From JAITVB01 sp031553805 (GTDB taxonomy: Bacteria > Bacteroidota > Bacteroidia > Bacteroidales > Rikenellaceae): a stretch of 64,000 bases of DNA. The DNA lies in the NCBI GenBank assembly GCA_031553805.1, contig JAVBLC010000001.1, forward strand, positions 1 to 64,000. The letters are read 5' to 3'. This document shows, piece after piece, positions 32,365 to 40,552 of the stretch. The translations under genes were made by a program, and so were the position numbers. The notes below the pieces were generated by a model, which was given only the letters and a program-made list of their open reading frames with translations, was not told where the DNA came from and ran no database searches. The stretch's first letter is position 1. Each line of letters begins with the position of its first letter.

Positions 32365-32699
32365 AGGCAGGACAGGCCGAGCCTATTTCCAAAGTGCCGA
32401 TAGGCGCAGGCCAACGGCCTGCAATGCGCCTCCAAGGAAATGGCGTGAAAAAAATGTTGCGAAAAGCGTAGCGGAGTCCACTGTTTGAGCCCGCAGGGCG
32501 AGTTGTGGACGGAGTAGCTTTTCGGAAGATTTTTTAGCCATTTTCTTGAGCGCTTGATTTTTTAGATACTTTTTTATCAAGAAAAAAGTGGGATACAGAA
32601 ATACCTGAAGAATAAGTTCTTTAAAAATAGTGAAAATTCCCCAGTGCGGGGGCGCTCTGTGCAGGGCGTCGCCCCGCACGCTGTTTAGGGGAAACCGTA

Positions 32700-32918
32700 C
32701 AAGAGATTTTTATGCATTGGAAGGTTACCTCTGCCCAACCGGGTCGGGCATAAAAATCTCCGGGTAAGCCGCCCCTCGCGCAGGAGGGAATGGCTGCGCC
32801 GATGGAACTGCCGCTTTTATAAAAAGCGGCGCCAACCGAGGTCGCCGAAGGCGGGCGAGCTCAGCGGAGCTAAAAAATTTTCTGGAAAGCTACGCTTTCC
32901 TGGACTGACTTTACTGTA
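32700..32918. repeat. Intergenic hairpin repeat, copy of the 63-kb element
   Basis: A 13-bp perfect inverted repeat (GAGATTTTTATGC at 32703-32715, complement at 32748-32760), then a GCCGC(T)4ATA(A)5GCGGC hairpin (32810-32830), CCAACCGAGGTCGCCGAAGG, GAGCTCAGCGGAGCTAAAAA and a GGAAAGC-TAC-GCTTTCC hairpin. The same pieces, in order, occur at 63030-63245. The remaining 32365-32699 stretch also has no gene; it holds several GC-rich inverted pairs and an A/T-rich centre. Confidence 0.85.
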
Positions 32919-32925
32919 AACCGTT

Positions 32926-33993
32926 ATGAGTTTGATTTGGAAAACCAATTGGGAAGAAAGCAAAAAACATTATATCGACTGGTGGGCCGGCCGCGGCCTG
33001 ATCATCAGCATGTGGGAACACCTCTTTAAAGAAGGGGCCCCTTACGCCGACATCCCCGAGCCGCCGGCTCCCCGCGATTTGAACCAACGATGGTTCGACC
33101 CCGAGTGGCGCGCCGACCACCTCCACTGGCAGATGTCCCGTAACTCCTACAAGGCCGACATCCCCCCCATCGCTAATACCCAACTCGGCCCCGGTTCCCT
33201 GGCCGCCATCCTCGGCGCCGAACTCGAAGCCGGCCCTGACACCATCTGGATCAAACACCGCGAAAGCTTCGGCGACGACATCCGCCTCGACCCCGAAAAC
33301 CGCTGGTGGAAACTCCACCTCGACCTTGTCCGCGCTTGCAAACAACGGGCACAAGGCCGCTACCTCGTCGGATGCCCCGACCTGGTCGAAGGCCTCGATA
33401 CCCTGGCCGCCTTGAAAGGCAACGAAGAGGTGCTGATGGACACTGTCCTGCGTCCCGAAGTACTCGAAGAACAGGTACAGAAAATCAACGACATCTATTT
33501 CGAAGTTTTCGACCGGATCTACGACATCATCAACGAAGGCGGCGAATCGGCGTTCTGCTATTTTTCGTTATGGGCGCCCGGAAAGGTGTCGAAGCTACAA
33601 TCGGACATTTCGATCATGATCTCGGCCGAAGATTTCCGCCGGTTTGCACAACCTTACATCCGCCAGCAATGCCAGCGGATCGACTACACGCTCTACCACC
33701 TCGACGGCGTAGGGGCGATTCGCCACCTCGACGCGCTGCTCGAGATCGACGAGTTGAACGCCATCCAGTGGACGCCCGGCGTGGGCGAACCCCAGGGCGG
33801 CGACCCGAAATGGTTTTCGCTTTATCGCCGCATTCGCGAGGCGGGCAAGAGTGTGATGGCCTCGTGGGTGACCCTCGACGAACTCGAACCGCTGTTGGAC
33901 CAGGTGGGCGCCGACGGGCTGAGCCTGCTGATCGATTTTAAAACGGAAAGGGACGTAGACCGCGCTTGCGAAATTGCCGAAAAATACCGCTAA
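32926..33993 (+). CDS. Uroporphyrinogen decarboxylase (URO-D)-fold protein
   Basis: 355 residues. The overall pattern (barrel with LVGCPDLVEGLDTLAAL, CYFSLWAPGKVSKLQSDISIMISAEDF, YHLDGVGAIRHLDALLEI, NAIQWTPGVGEPQGG, VMASWVTLDELEPLL) fits the URO-D superfamily, which includes HemE and the corrinoid methyltransferases MtaA/MtbA. It lacks the HemE start (LRQAGR), so it is not heme HemE. It sits 21 bases before an SSS symporter, suggesting a role with a transported compound. It could be a methyltransferase or demethylase; the substrate is not visible. Confidence 0.65.
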   Translation: MSLIWKTNWEESKKHYIDWWAGRGLIISMWEHLFKEGAPYADIPEPPAPRDLNQRWFDPEWRADHLHWQMSRNSYKADIPPIANTQLGPGSLAAILGAELEAGPDTIWIKHRESFGDDIRLDPENRWWKLHLDLVRACKQRAQGRYLVGCPDLVEGLDTLAALKGNEEVLMDTVLRPEVLEEQVQKINDIYFEVFDRIYDIINEGGESAFCYFSLWAPGKVSKLQSDISIMISAEDFRRFAQPYIRQQCQRIDYTLYHLDGVGAIRHLDALLEIDELNAIQWTPGVGEPQGGDPKWFSLYRRIREAGKSVMASWVTLDELEPLLDQVGADGLSLLIDFKTERDVDRACEIAEKYR

Positions 33994-34014
33994 CGACTAA
34001 CTAAACGATAACCT

Positions 34015-35586
34015 ATGGAAAACCTTGTACACCTGGAAGCGATCGACTGGTGGATCGTAGGAACCTATTTCGCCATCCTGCTGGCCGTCGGCATCTGGGC
34101 CAGTTTCTTCAACCGGAAAAAGGAGAGTTCGCTCTTTCTGGCGGGTAACTCGCTGGGATGGACAAGCATCGGTTTCTCGATGTGGGGCACCAACGTCGGG
34201 CCGTCGATGCTGATCGCTTCGGCCAGCGCCGGGTTTACGTCCGGACTCGGGGCGGGTAATTTTTCGTGGTATGCCTTTGTCTTTATCCTGCTGCTGGCGA
34301 CGGTTTTCGCCCCGCGCTACCTGGGGAGCAAGGTGACGACCCTGCCCGAATTCATGGGCAAGCGTTTCGGACAGTCGACCCGCAACATCCTGGCGTGGTA
34401 CACGATCGTGACGATCATCGTTTCGTGGCTTGCGCTTACGCTCTTTGCCGGGGGCATTCTCGTGCGGCAGATCCTCGGTTTCCCGATGTGGCTGTCGGCG
34501 TCGGTGCTGCTCGTGATCTCGGTTTTTTTCACCGTGTTGGGCGGGTTGAAGGCGGTGGCTTACACCAATGTGTTCCAGATGGTGCTGCTCATCGTGGTGT
34601 CGCTGGGCCTGACCCTGCTGGGCCTCCACGAAGTGGGCGGTGTCAGTGGCCTGGCCGCCAAAATCCCGGCCGACTACTGGAACCTCTTCCGGCCGAACGC
34701 CGACGCCGACTTCCCGTGGCTGCCGATCCTGTTGGGCTATCCGGTGATGGGGGTGTGGTTCTGGTGTACCGACCAGTCGATGGTGCAACCTGTGTTGGCC
34801 GCCAAAAGCCTGAAACAAGGGCAGCTGGGGGCGAATTTTACCGGCTGGCTGAAGATCCTTGACGTGCCCCTGTACCTGATCCCGGGGATCATCTGTCTGG
34901 CCCTGTATCCGGCCTTGACCAATCCGGACGAGGCTTATATGACGATGGTGACCAATCTTTTCCCTGTCGGGATGGTCGGGTTGGTGATGGCTGTGCTTAC
35001 GGCGGCGCTCATCAGCACCGTGGGGTCGGCCCTCAACGCGCTGAGCACGGTCTTCACGATGGATATTTATGTCAAAAAGTATAAACCCGAAGCGACCGGC
35101 AAGCAGATCATCGCCATCGGCCGCATCGTGACCCTCGTCGGGGCGGCGATCGCTATCGTGCTGACGCTGGCCATCGACAGCATCCGGGGGCTGAACCTGT
35201 TTAACGTCTTCCAATCGGTGCTGGGTTTCCTGGCTCCGCCGATGACGGCGGTCTTCCTCTTCGGGGTGTTCTGGAAAAAGGCGACACGCCGGGCGGCCGA
35301 CCTGATCCTGACCGCCGGGACGGCTTTCTGCCTCACGGTCGGCGTGCTCTTCCTGTGGGGGCCCAAGGGGTGGGACTTCTGGCCGCACTTTATGCTGCTG
35401 TCGTTCATCCTCTTCGTGATCCTGGCCGTGGCGATGTGGGTCATCAGCCTCTTCGACCGGGAAGCCAAATCCCAGGATACGCTCGACTATGGAAAACTGC
35501 CCCGGACGAGTGCCGGTGTATGGGCGCTGTGGATTCTGCTGATCGTGGTGATGGTGGGGCTTTATCTCTTCTTTAACGGCCATTGA
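34015..35586 (+). CDS. SSS-family sodium/sugar symporter (SGLT-like)
   Basis: 523 residues, about 14 membrane helices. SGLT-type features: helix 1 IDWWIVGTYFAILLAVGIWA, SLFLAGNSLGWTSIGFSMWGTNVGPSMLI, SAGFTSGLGAGNF, GGLKAVAYTNVFQM, and the signature YPVMGVWFWCTDQSMVQPVLAAK. It takes up a sugar or related solute with Na+. It starts 21 bases after the URO-D-like gene, so they are probably one operon. The substrate cannot be read from the sequence. Confidence 0.9.
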   Translation: MENLVHLEAIDWWIVGTYFAILLAVGIWASFFNRKKESSLFLAGNSLGWTSIGFSMWGTNVGPSMLIASASAGFTSGLGAGNFSWYAFVFILLLATVFAPRYLGSKVTTLPEFMGKRFGQSTRNILAWYTIVTIIVSWLALTLFAGGILVRQILGFPMWLSASVLLVISVFFTVLGGLKAVAYTNVFQMVLLIVVSLGLTLLGLHEVGGVSGLAAKIPADYWNLFRPNADADFPWLPILLGYPVMGVWFWCTDQSMVQPVLAAKSLKQGQLGANFTGWLKILDVPLYLIPGIICLALYPALTNPDEAYMTMVTNLFPVGMVGLVMAVLTAALISTVGSALNALSTVFTMDIYVKKYKPEATGKQIIAIGRIVTLVGAAIAIVLTLAIDSIRGLNLFNVFQSVLGFLAPPMTAVFLFGVFWKKATRRAADLILTAGTAFCLTVGVLFLWGPKGWDFWPHFMLLSFILFVILAVAMWVISLFDREAKSQDTLDYGKLPRTSAGVWALWILLIVVMVGLYLFFNGH

Positions 35587-35682
35587 TCGCAATGCTCCCC
35601 CAGAAACAACTCTAAAAAAAGAGGAAAAAAGTTACAGAATAATATTAATATTTGGCTAACGCGCCGGATATTAATAAAAAAA

Positions 35683-35714
35683 GTTGCACAAGAAATAATG
35701 AAATATTAATTTTG
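35683..35714 (+). promoter_or_regulatory. Promoter of the small membrane protein gene
   Basis: GTTG (35683-35686), 20 bases, TAATTTTG (35707-35714), 34 bases before the start codon. Confidence 0.7.
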
Positions 35715-35748
35715 GGATTGGAAACTTACTAACCCTAAAATTTTTATT

Positions 35749-36177
35749 ATGATCTCTTACGGTATTACTTTGATCCTCTTGAGCGTACTCGCGGTGCCCT
35801 CACTGATCCTCTCCAAGAAACCGGATGCCCAGCAATATCTGGATAAGCTGGTACCCTACCAAGGTTGGTTCGGTGTGGTTTGCTGCATTTGGGGCGTCTG
35901 GGGGCTTATCTCCTGCCTGCTGTCGCTGGACTGGCTGGGCTTGGGTCTTGGCGGAATCATCACCTGGTTTACCTGGTTGCTTTGCGCCGTTGTGGAAGCT
36001 ACGCTGGGTTTCATCCTCGGCTACGGCCTGATCGCCAAATACGCTTTCAAGGGCGAAAAAGCCCAGGCCAAAGGCGAACAGATCCTGATGAAACTCGCTC
36101 CGGTTTCCGGGAAGCTGGGGATTCTTGGCATTATCATGGGTCTGTGGTGCATCGTTGCCTGGATTGTCTTCTGGTAA
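35749..36177 (+). CDS. Small integral membrane protein
   Basis: 142 residues, four hydrophobic segments (about 3-22, 38-58, 64-88, 119-140), Gly- and Trp-rich (GVWGLISCLLSLDWLGLGLG, GIIMGLWCIVAWIVFW). No known domain is recognised. It has its own strong promoter and a terminator 20 bases past the stop, so it is a real single-gene unit. It may be envelope-associated; the function is unknown. Confidence 0.8.
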   Translation: MISYGITLILLSVLAVPSLILSKKPDAQQYLDKLVPYQGWFGVVCCIWGVWGLISCLLSLDWLGLGLGGIITWFTWLLCAVVEATLGFILGYGLIAKYAFKGEKAQAKGEQILMKLAPVSGKLGILGIIMGLWCIVAWIVFW

Positions 36178-36197
36178 TCACCATCCCATCAAAAATG

Positions 36198-36227
36198 CGA
36201 AAGCTGCCTCCAAAGGGGCAGCTTTCG
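36198..36227. terminator. Terminator after the small membrane protein gene
   Basis: CGAAAGCTGCC and GGCAGCTTTCG form an 11-bp stem; TTATTTC follows on the plus strand. It probably also serves the convergent lipoprotein gene. Confidence 0.8.
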
Positions 36228-36252
36228 TTATTTCTGAGACCGGGCGAACCGG

Positions 36253-36624
36253 CTATTTCCGCCAGGGATAGGTTTGTTCGGGCAACCCTTCGGAATCTTT
36301 TTCGATCTTCGACACCATCTCTTTCAGGACGTACCGGATGCTCGAAGCGTCTTGTGGCGGATCTTTGACCGGATAGGCCGTCACCCAAAGCACATATTCG
36401 TATCCCAGCTCGTAGGCAAATCCCTCGATCCCGTCGTCAAAGTGGCGCCACTGAGTGGAAGATCCCTCCTTCACCATCATAAAGCTCCGTTCGCCGCCAT
36501 CCCAGTTTGGCCCGATCCTTTCTTCCGAAGCCACGATCATCTTGATGTCGGTGCCGCCCTCGTCCTTCCGGCACGACGAGAACGCCAACAGGGCAATCCC
36601 CAGGGCCATTACAACTCTTTTCAT
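36253..36624 (-). CDS. Small lipoprotein of unknown function
   Basis: 123 residues. SPII signal MKRVVMALGIALLAFSSC (Cys18). The mature part (KMIVASEERIGPNWDGGERS, RHFDDGIEGFAYELGYEYVL) resembles small DUF4377-type lipoproteins, in which YELGYEY and WVTAYPVKDPP are typical features; the family name is a guess. It would sit in the periplasm or outer membrane. Convergent with the small membrane protein gene. Confidence 0.7.
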   Translation of the reverse strand: MKRVVMALGIALLAFSSCRKDEGGTDIKMIVASEERIGPNWDGGERSFMMVKEGSSTQWRHFDDGIEGFAYELGYEYVLWVTAYPVKDPPQDASSIRYVLKEMVSKIEKDSEGLPEQTYPWRK

Positions 36625-36961
36625 AACCGAATATGTTTAGTGATTACGCGGCAATATAGGGAAAAATAATCGAATAACCTCGGCGGCTCAGGCATCTTCT
36701 GCAGAGGCCCAATCCGCCAATTATGAAGCAATTTATTGCGAGCATGGGTGATTTTTAACTGCTGAGTCATTGTGAGTTTATTTTAATGATTAAACAATAC
36801 ACACTGATACACAATGAGATAATGCAACTGGAATACTATCCGGAAAAATAGGTATGGTATTCCAGTAAGTATTCCAAAGAATGCTAAAATCTAACTCCTA
36901 GCCTGTTTCTTGGAAAATGATATTTCGCTGATTTACAGCATATAAACGTTTTTCAAGACAC
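36625..36961. other. AT-rich gene-free stretch with clustered AGTATTCCA sites
   Basis: AT-rich DNA between a lipoprotein gene and tRNA-fMet. The 9-mer AGTATTCCA occurs at 36868-36876 (plus) and 36829-36837 (minus), with GGTATTCCA at 36856-36864; the first and middle sites make a 9-bp inverted repeat CTGGAATAC...GTATTCCAG. Could be binding sites of a regulator or recombinase. No frame worth calling. Confidence 0.5.
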
Positions 36962-36995
36962 AAAAAAAGAGGCTGAATCTTTCGATTTAACCTCT
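36962..36995 (-). terminator. Terminator of tRNA-fMet
   Basis: On the minus strand, directly after the tRNA CCA end, AGAGGTTAAATC and GATTCAGCCTCT form a stem with two mismatches, followed by TTTTTTTG. Confidence 0.8.
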
Positions 36996-36996
36996 G

Positions 36997-37072
36997 TGGT
37001 AGCGGGGGGAGGACTCGAACCTCCGACCTTTGGGTTATGAGCCCAACGAGCTGCCAACTGCTCCACCCCGCG
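36997..37072 (-). tRNA. Initiator tRNA-fMet (CAT)
   Basis: Minus-strand cloverleaf CGCGGGG...CCCCGCT-ACCA. Position 1 and 72 (C and T) do not pair and the anticodon stem has three G-C pairs (GGG/CCC) around CTCATAA, both marks of the initiator. CCA is encoded. Confidence 0.95.
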
Positions 37073-37171
37073 ATATACCTTTTATGTCTTCCCGGTTGGA
37101 CGGAGAGAGAACGCCTGCTGAAAAAACGCTACCCCCTTCTCGGCCCCGAGCGATCTATCGTAATCGGACTG

Positions 37172-37202
37172 CAAAGATAAGCACATTTCCCCGAAATCCA
37201 AA
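37172..37202 (-). promoter_or_regulatory. Promoter of tRNA-fMet
   Basis: On the minus strand TTTG (37202-37199), 19 bases, TATCTTTG (37179-37172). Exact consensus, leaving a leader of about 90 bases before the tRNA. Confidence 0.75.
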
Positions 37203-37320
37203 TTTTTCGTGGAGAAAACCTTTTTCATCCCTTAGCCTCAGTACTATCGTCCGAAAGAATACGCATTTATACCCATCCCGAATGGGTGTTGGCACCACCC
37301 GCAGGAACCGCAATTCGGCG

Positions 37321-37328
37321 TAATTTTG
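37321..37328 (+). promoter_or_regulatory. -7 element of the Hdr-like operon
   Basis: TAATTTTG matches TAnnTTTG exactly, 37 bases before the first gene. The -33 position lacks a clear TTTG. Confidence 0.5.
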
Positions 37329-37365
37329 TATTGTCGAAAAGAGTGTCCCACGAAAACCGGCGGCT

Positions 37366-38067
37366 ATGGGAAAATACTATGAGCAACTGAAAGAGGATGT
37401 GCGTTTTATCGAGGCGTTCAACTCGTGTATGAACTGTGGCGTTTGCACGGCGGTTTGCCCGGCGGCAGAGTTCTACAATTACGACCCGCGGCAGATCGTG
37501 TCGATGGTGCAGACCCAGAACGAGGAAACGATAGAAGGGCTGCTGAAAAGCGAAACGATCTGGTACTGCGGCGAATGTATGTCATGCAAGCCGCGCTGTC
37601 CCCGGGGCAATACCCCCGGCGGGGTGATTCAGGCGCTCCGTACCCTCTCCCAAAAAGAAGGTTTTTTTGTCGAGTCTGAAAAAGGACGCCAGCAACTCGC
37701 GCTCAAGCGCACCATCGGTGAAAACATCCTTAATACGGGTTACTGCATCATTCCGAAGATCGTTTCGCCCGAGTTGCACCCCGAACAGGGCGCCGTGTGG
37801 GAGTGGATCTGGGAACACGACCAGGACATCTTCGAATGTTTTACCGAAAACTACCGCCAGGCAGGCGCCGGGGCGATGCGCAAGATCAACGAGGACTGCC
37901 TCGACGAGGTGCGCCGCATCTTTGAAGTGACCGGCGGTGCGGCCTTTTTCGAACAGATCGAGAAACAATCCGAAGAAGCCGCCCGCCAGATGGGAATGGA
38001 CAGCCGCTCGGACGAATACATCGGCGAACTTTTTACGGCCAACAACGGCGAACACTGTAGAGAATAA
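37366..38067 (+). CDS. HdrC-like 4Fe-4S protein
   Basis: 233 residues. Two ferredoxin motifs, CMNCGVCTAVCP and CGECMSCKPRCP, both CxxCxxCxxxCP, make two [4Fe-4S] clusters, as in heterodisulfide reductase subunit C. The C-terminal part (ITGYCIIPKIV-like, EWIWEHDQDIFECF, HCRE end) is extra and not recognised. It would pass electrons between the flavoprotein and the HdrB-like subunit. First gene of a five-gene operon; the HdrB-like gene starts 21 bases later. Cytoplasmic. Confidence 0.85.
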   Translation: MGKYYEQLKEDVRFIEAFNSCMNCGVCTAVCPAAEFYNYDPRQIVSMVQTQNEETIEGLLKSETIWYCGECMSCKPRCPRGNTPGGVIQALRTLSQKEGFFVESEKGRQQLALKRTIGENILNTGYCIIPKIVSPELHPEQGAVWEWIWEHDQDIFECFTENYRQAGAGAMRKINEDCLDEVRRIFEVTGGAAFFEQIEKQSEEAARQMGMDSRSDEYIGELFTANNGEHCRE

Positions 38068-38088
38068 GCACAGGAGAAAGGAGGCATT

Positions 38089-39159
38089 ATGAAGAAGAAA
38101 GGCAACTGGCTCGAATACCAGAAAGAGATCGCGGACGACCGCTATTACTATGTCCGCAGTTGCATCCGCCAGAATTTTTTCCCGGGCTCGGAAGCGGCGT
38201 TTTTAGATATTATGCGCAACGTGCTGGGCAGGGACGTCTGTGACGACCCGAACCACACCTCGTGCACCGGTATCGGTTACCACTCCGACATCGTGCCGCT
38301 GGAGACGACGATGACCGTCGTCGCGCGGCAGTTCGCCATGATGACCGAGATGGGTTACGAAAACCTCGCCCCGTCGTGCATCACCTCGTTCGGACTCTAC
38401 CAAGAGATCCTCGATATGTGGCACCATTTCCCGGATTTGGAAGCGAAGGCCCACGAAATGCTTTATAAAGCCACGAAACGCGAATTCAACAAGCCGAAAA
38501 ACGTGGCCCACGCCTCGGATATTATTTTTCATCACCGTGAAGAGATCGCCAGGCAGGCGAAATACCGACTTGTCGACGCCGCTACGGGCGAACCCCTGCG
38601 CGGGGTCGAACACATCGGCTGCCACTACGCCAAGGTGTTTCCCGACAAGGGTGTCGGCGGGGCTGAATTTCCCTACGTGCTGGCCGGGATGATCGAGTCA
38701 TGGGGCGGCACGGTGGTTGACTACCCCGAACGCCGCCACTGTTGCGGCTTCGGTTTCCGCAACTACCTGGTGATGGCTAACCGCGGTTATTCGATCGCCA
38801 ACTCGAAAAAGAAATTTGAGTCGATGGCCCCGTTCAAGCCCGACTTTATCCTGACCAACTGCCCGGGCTGCCCGATGTTCCTCGACCGCTGGCAATACGC
38901 AATCAGCGAGATGGAGGGCGTCACCTACGGCGAAAAGGGCGGTATTCCGGTGCTGACCTACGAAGAGTTGGCCGGCCTGGTGCTGGGTCAGGACCCGTGG
39001 AAACTGGGGCTGCAGATGCACCAGGTGCCCGTCGAGCCGCTGCTCGATAAGTTGGGCATCGACTACGACCCGGGGGCGAAATACCTCGGCAAGGACGGCA
39101 AATATATCGGCAAACCGGCCGACACGATGCTCTCGAATTGTTATTGTTCACCGATGTAA
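38089..39159 (+). CDS. HdrB-like (CCG-domain) subunit
   Basis: 356 residues. The second half has a full cysteine-rich CCG motif: Cys in HIGCHYAKVF, the pair in RRHCCGFGFRN, then NCPGCPMF (spacing C-x39-CC-x38-CxxC), which in HdrB holds the active-site noncubane [4Fe-4S] cluster. The first half has only the degenerate SCTGIGYHSD in place of a CC pair, so there is probably one active cluster. Ends in NCYCSPM. HdrB enzymes reduce heterodisulfides; bacterial relatives act on other thiol/disulfide pairs or unknown substrates. Next gene starts 4 bases after. Confidence 0.85.
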   Translation: MKKKGNWLEYQKEIADDRYYYVRSCIRQNFFPGSEAAFLDIMRNVLGRDVCDDPNHTSCTGIGYHSDIVPLETTMTVVARQFAMMTEMGYENLAPSCITSFGLYQEILDMWHHFPDLEAKAHEMLYKATKREFNKPKNVAHASDIIFHHREEIARQAKYRLVDAATGEPLRGVEHIGCHYAKVFPDKGVGGAEFPYVLAGMIESWGGTVVDYPERRHCCGFGFRNYLVMANRGYSIANSKKKFESMAPFKPDFILTNCPGCPMFLDRWQYAISEMEGVTYGEKGGIPVLTYEELAGLVLGQDPWKLGLQMHQVPVEPLLDKLGIDYDPGAKYLGKDGKYIGKPADTMLSNCYCSPM

Positions 39160-39163
39160 CCCT

Positions 39164-40177
39164 ATGCACAGTGTAATCGTCATCGGAGGCGGGGTGGCCG
39201 GCATGGAAGCCGCGCTGACGCTCAAAGGCCTCGGCATCCGGCCCTTGCTGGTCGAAAAAGAAGAGCGGTTGGGCGGAAAGCTCAACCTGTGGGACCGCTT
39301 GTTCCCGACCCAGACCCCGGCGGCTGACGTGCTCGGGCCGCTGGTCGAAGCCGTGAAGCAGGCCGGGATCGAAGTGCGCACCGGCACACCGGTCGAAACG
39401 ATCGACGCCGACGGCCGGGGCGTAGTGCTCGCCGGCGGCCAGCGGCTGACGGCCGATGCGGTGCTTGTCGCCTCGGGCTTCGACGTCTTCGACGCCACGC
39501 GCAAGGAGGAGTACGGTTACGGCATTTACGAAAACGTGATCACTTCTCCGGATCTCGAAGCAATGTTCAAGGAGCATAAAGTGCTCACTTCCCACGGCAC
39601 GAAGCCCAAACGCGTCGCCCTGCTCCACTGCGTGGGTTCGCGCGACGAAAAGGTGAGCCAGAACCACTGTTCGCGCGTGTGCTGCATCACGGGCATCAAA
39701 CAGGCGATCGAGATCAAGGAACTTTACCCCGAGTGCGAAGTGTTCAACTTCTATATGGATATGCGTATGTTCGGCGCGGGTTACGAAGAGATGTACCGCT
39801 CCTCGCAGGAGAAATACGGCATCAACCACATCCGGGGCCGCATCTCGGAAGTGAGCGAAACGATCGACGGCCGCATCCAGCTCAAGACCGAAGACACGCT
39901 CGTCGGCCGCCCGATGCGGATGACGGCCGATCTGTTGGTGTTGCTCGTCGGCATGTGTTGCGGCGCAGACAATGCCCGGATGGCGGCCTCAGGCGGCCTC
40001 GAACTGCGTCCGAGCGGATTTTTCCAGCCCCAGGATTCGTTCCGGGGCAACGTCAATTCGAAAAACCCGCGGATCTTTTTCGCCGGCACCGCTTCCGCCC
40101 CGAAAAACGTGGGCGAGTCGATCAACGAAGGGCGGGCGGTAGCCTACGGCATCCACGAAATGTTGAAAAACGCATAA
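39164..40177 (+). CDS. HdrA-like FAD-dependent oxidoreductase
   Basis: 337 residues. N-terminal dinucleotide fold VIVIGGGVAGMEAALTLKGLG and a second LLVEKEERLGGKLNLW; an HdrA-type cysteine cluster CVGSRDEKVSQNHCSRVCC; and the C-terminal FAD-binding part RIFFAGTASAPKNVGESINEGR. It lacks the extra ferredoxin domains of archaeal HdrA, so it is a short form like QmoA. It would exchange electrons between NAD(P)H or ferredoxin and the Fe-S subunits. In the same operon; the ferredoxin gene follows 18 bases later. Confidence 0.85.
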   Translation: MHSVIVIGGGVAGMEAALTLKGLGIRPLLVEKEERLGGKLNLWDRLFPTQTPAADVLGPLVEAVKQAGIEVRTGTPVETIDADGRGVVLAGGQRLTADAVLVASGFDVFDATRKEEYGYGIYENVITSPDLEAMFKEHKVLTSHGTKPKRVALLHCVGSRDEKVSQNHCSRVCCITGIKQAIEIKELYPECEVFNFYMDMRMFGAGYEEMYRSSQEKYGINHIRGRISEVSETIDGRIQLKTEDTLVGRPMRMTADLLVLLVGMCCGADNARMAASGGLELRPSGFFQPQDSFRGNVNSKNPRIFFAGTASAPKNVGESINEGRAVAYGIHEMLKNA

Positions 40178-40195
40178 CGGAAAGGGAGAGAAACG

Positions 40196-40540
40196 ATGGC
40201 AAAGGATTTCGGCTACACAATCAGCAAACCCCGGGCGATCCTCTACGACGGGAGCCGCCTGGACAAGGTGCGCCAACTGATCGACTTCGAGCAGACGCTC
40301 GGGGCCTGCATCGGGTGCGGCAGTTGCACCGCCACCTGTACGGCCGGGGCCCTCACCTCCTTTAACATCCGCAAGGTGCAGACCTTGTTCCGCCGCGGCG
40401 AGTTTTCTTCATTGAGGACCGAGCTCGACAAGTGCATGCTTTGCGGGAAATGCCGGATGGTATGCCCCCGCGGGATCAACACCCGCAAAATGATCGTGGC
40501 GCTGAAGCGCATCTGCATCGAATTGGAAAACATGGAATAG
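40196..40540 (+). CDS. Small HdrC-like 4Fe-4S ferredoxin
   Basis: 114 residues with two CxxCxxCxxxC motifs, CIGCGSCTATC and CMLCGKCRMVCPRG, so two [4Fe-4S] clusters. The domain is like HdrC or the QmoC N-terminus. The N-terminal part (DFGYTISKPRAILYDGSRLDK) is not recognised. An electron relay between the flavin subunit and the membrane-bound subunit is inferred from its place in the operon. Next gene starts 12 bases on. Confidence 0.85.
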   Translation: MAKDFGYTISKPRAILYDGSRLDKVRQLIDFEQTLGACIGCGSCTATCTAGALTSFNIRKVQTLFRRGEFSSLRTELDKCMLCGKCRMVCPRGINTRKMIVALKRICIELENME

Positions 40541-40552
40541 GAGCGTAGGACG

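Noticed and set aside
32365..32700. Insertion sequence or transposase remnant in the 32.4-32.9 kb gap
   Set aside because: No transposase-like frame on either strand and no terminal repeats with target duplication visible.
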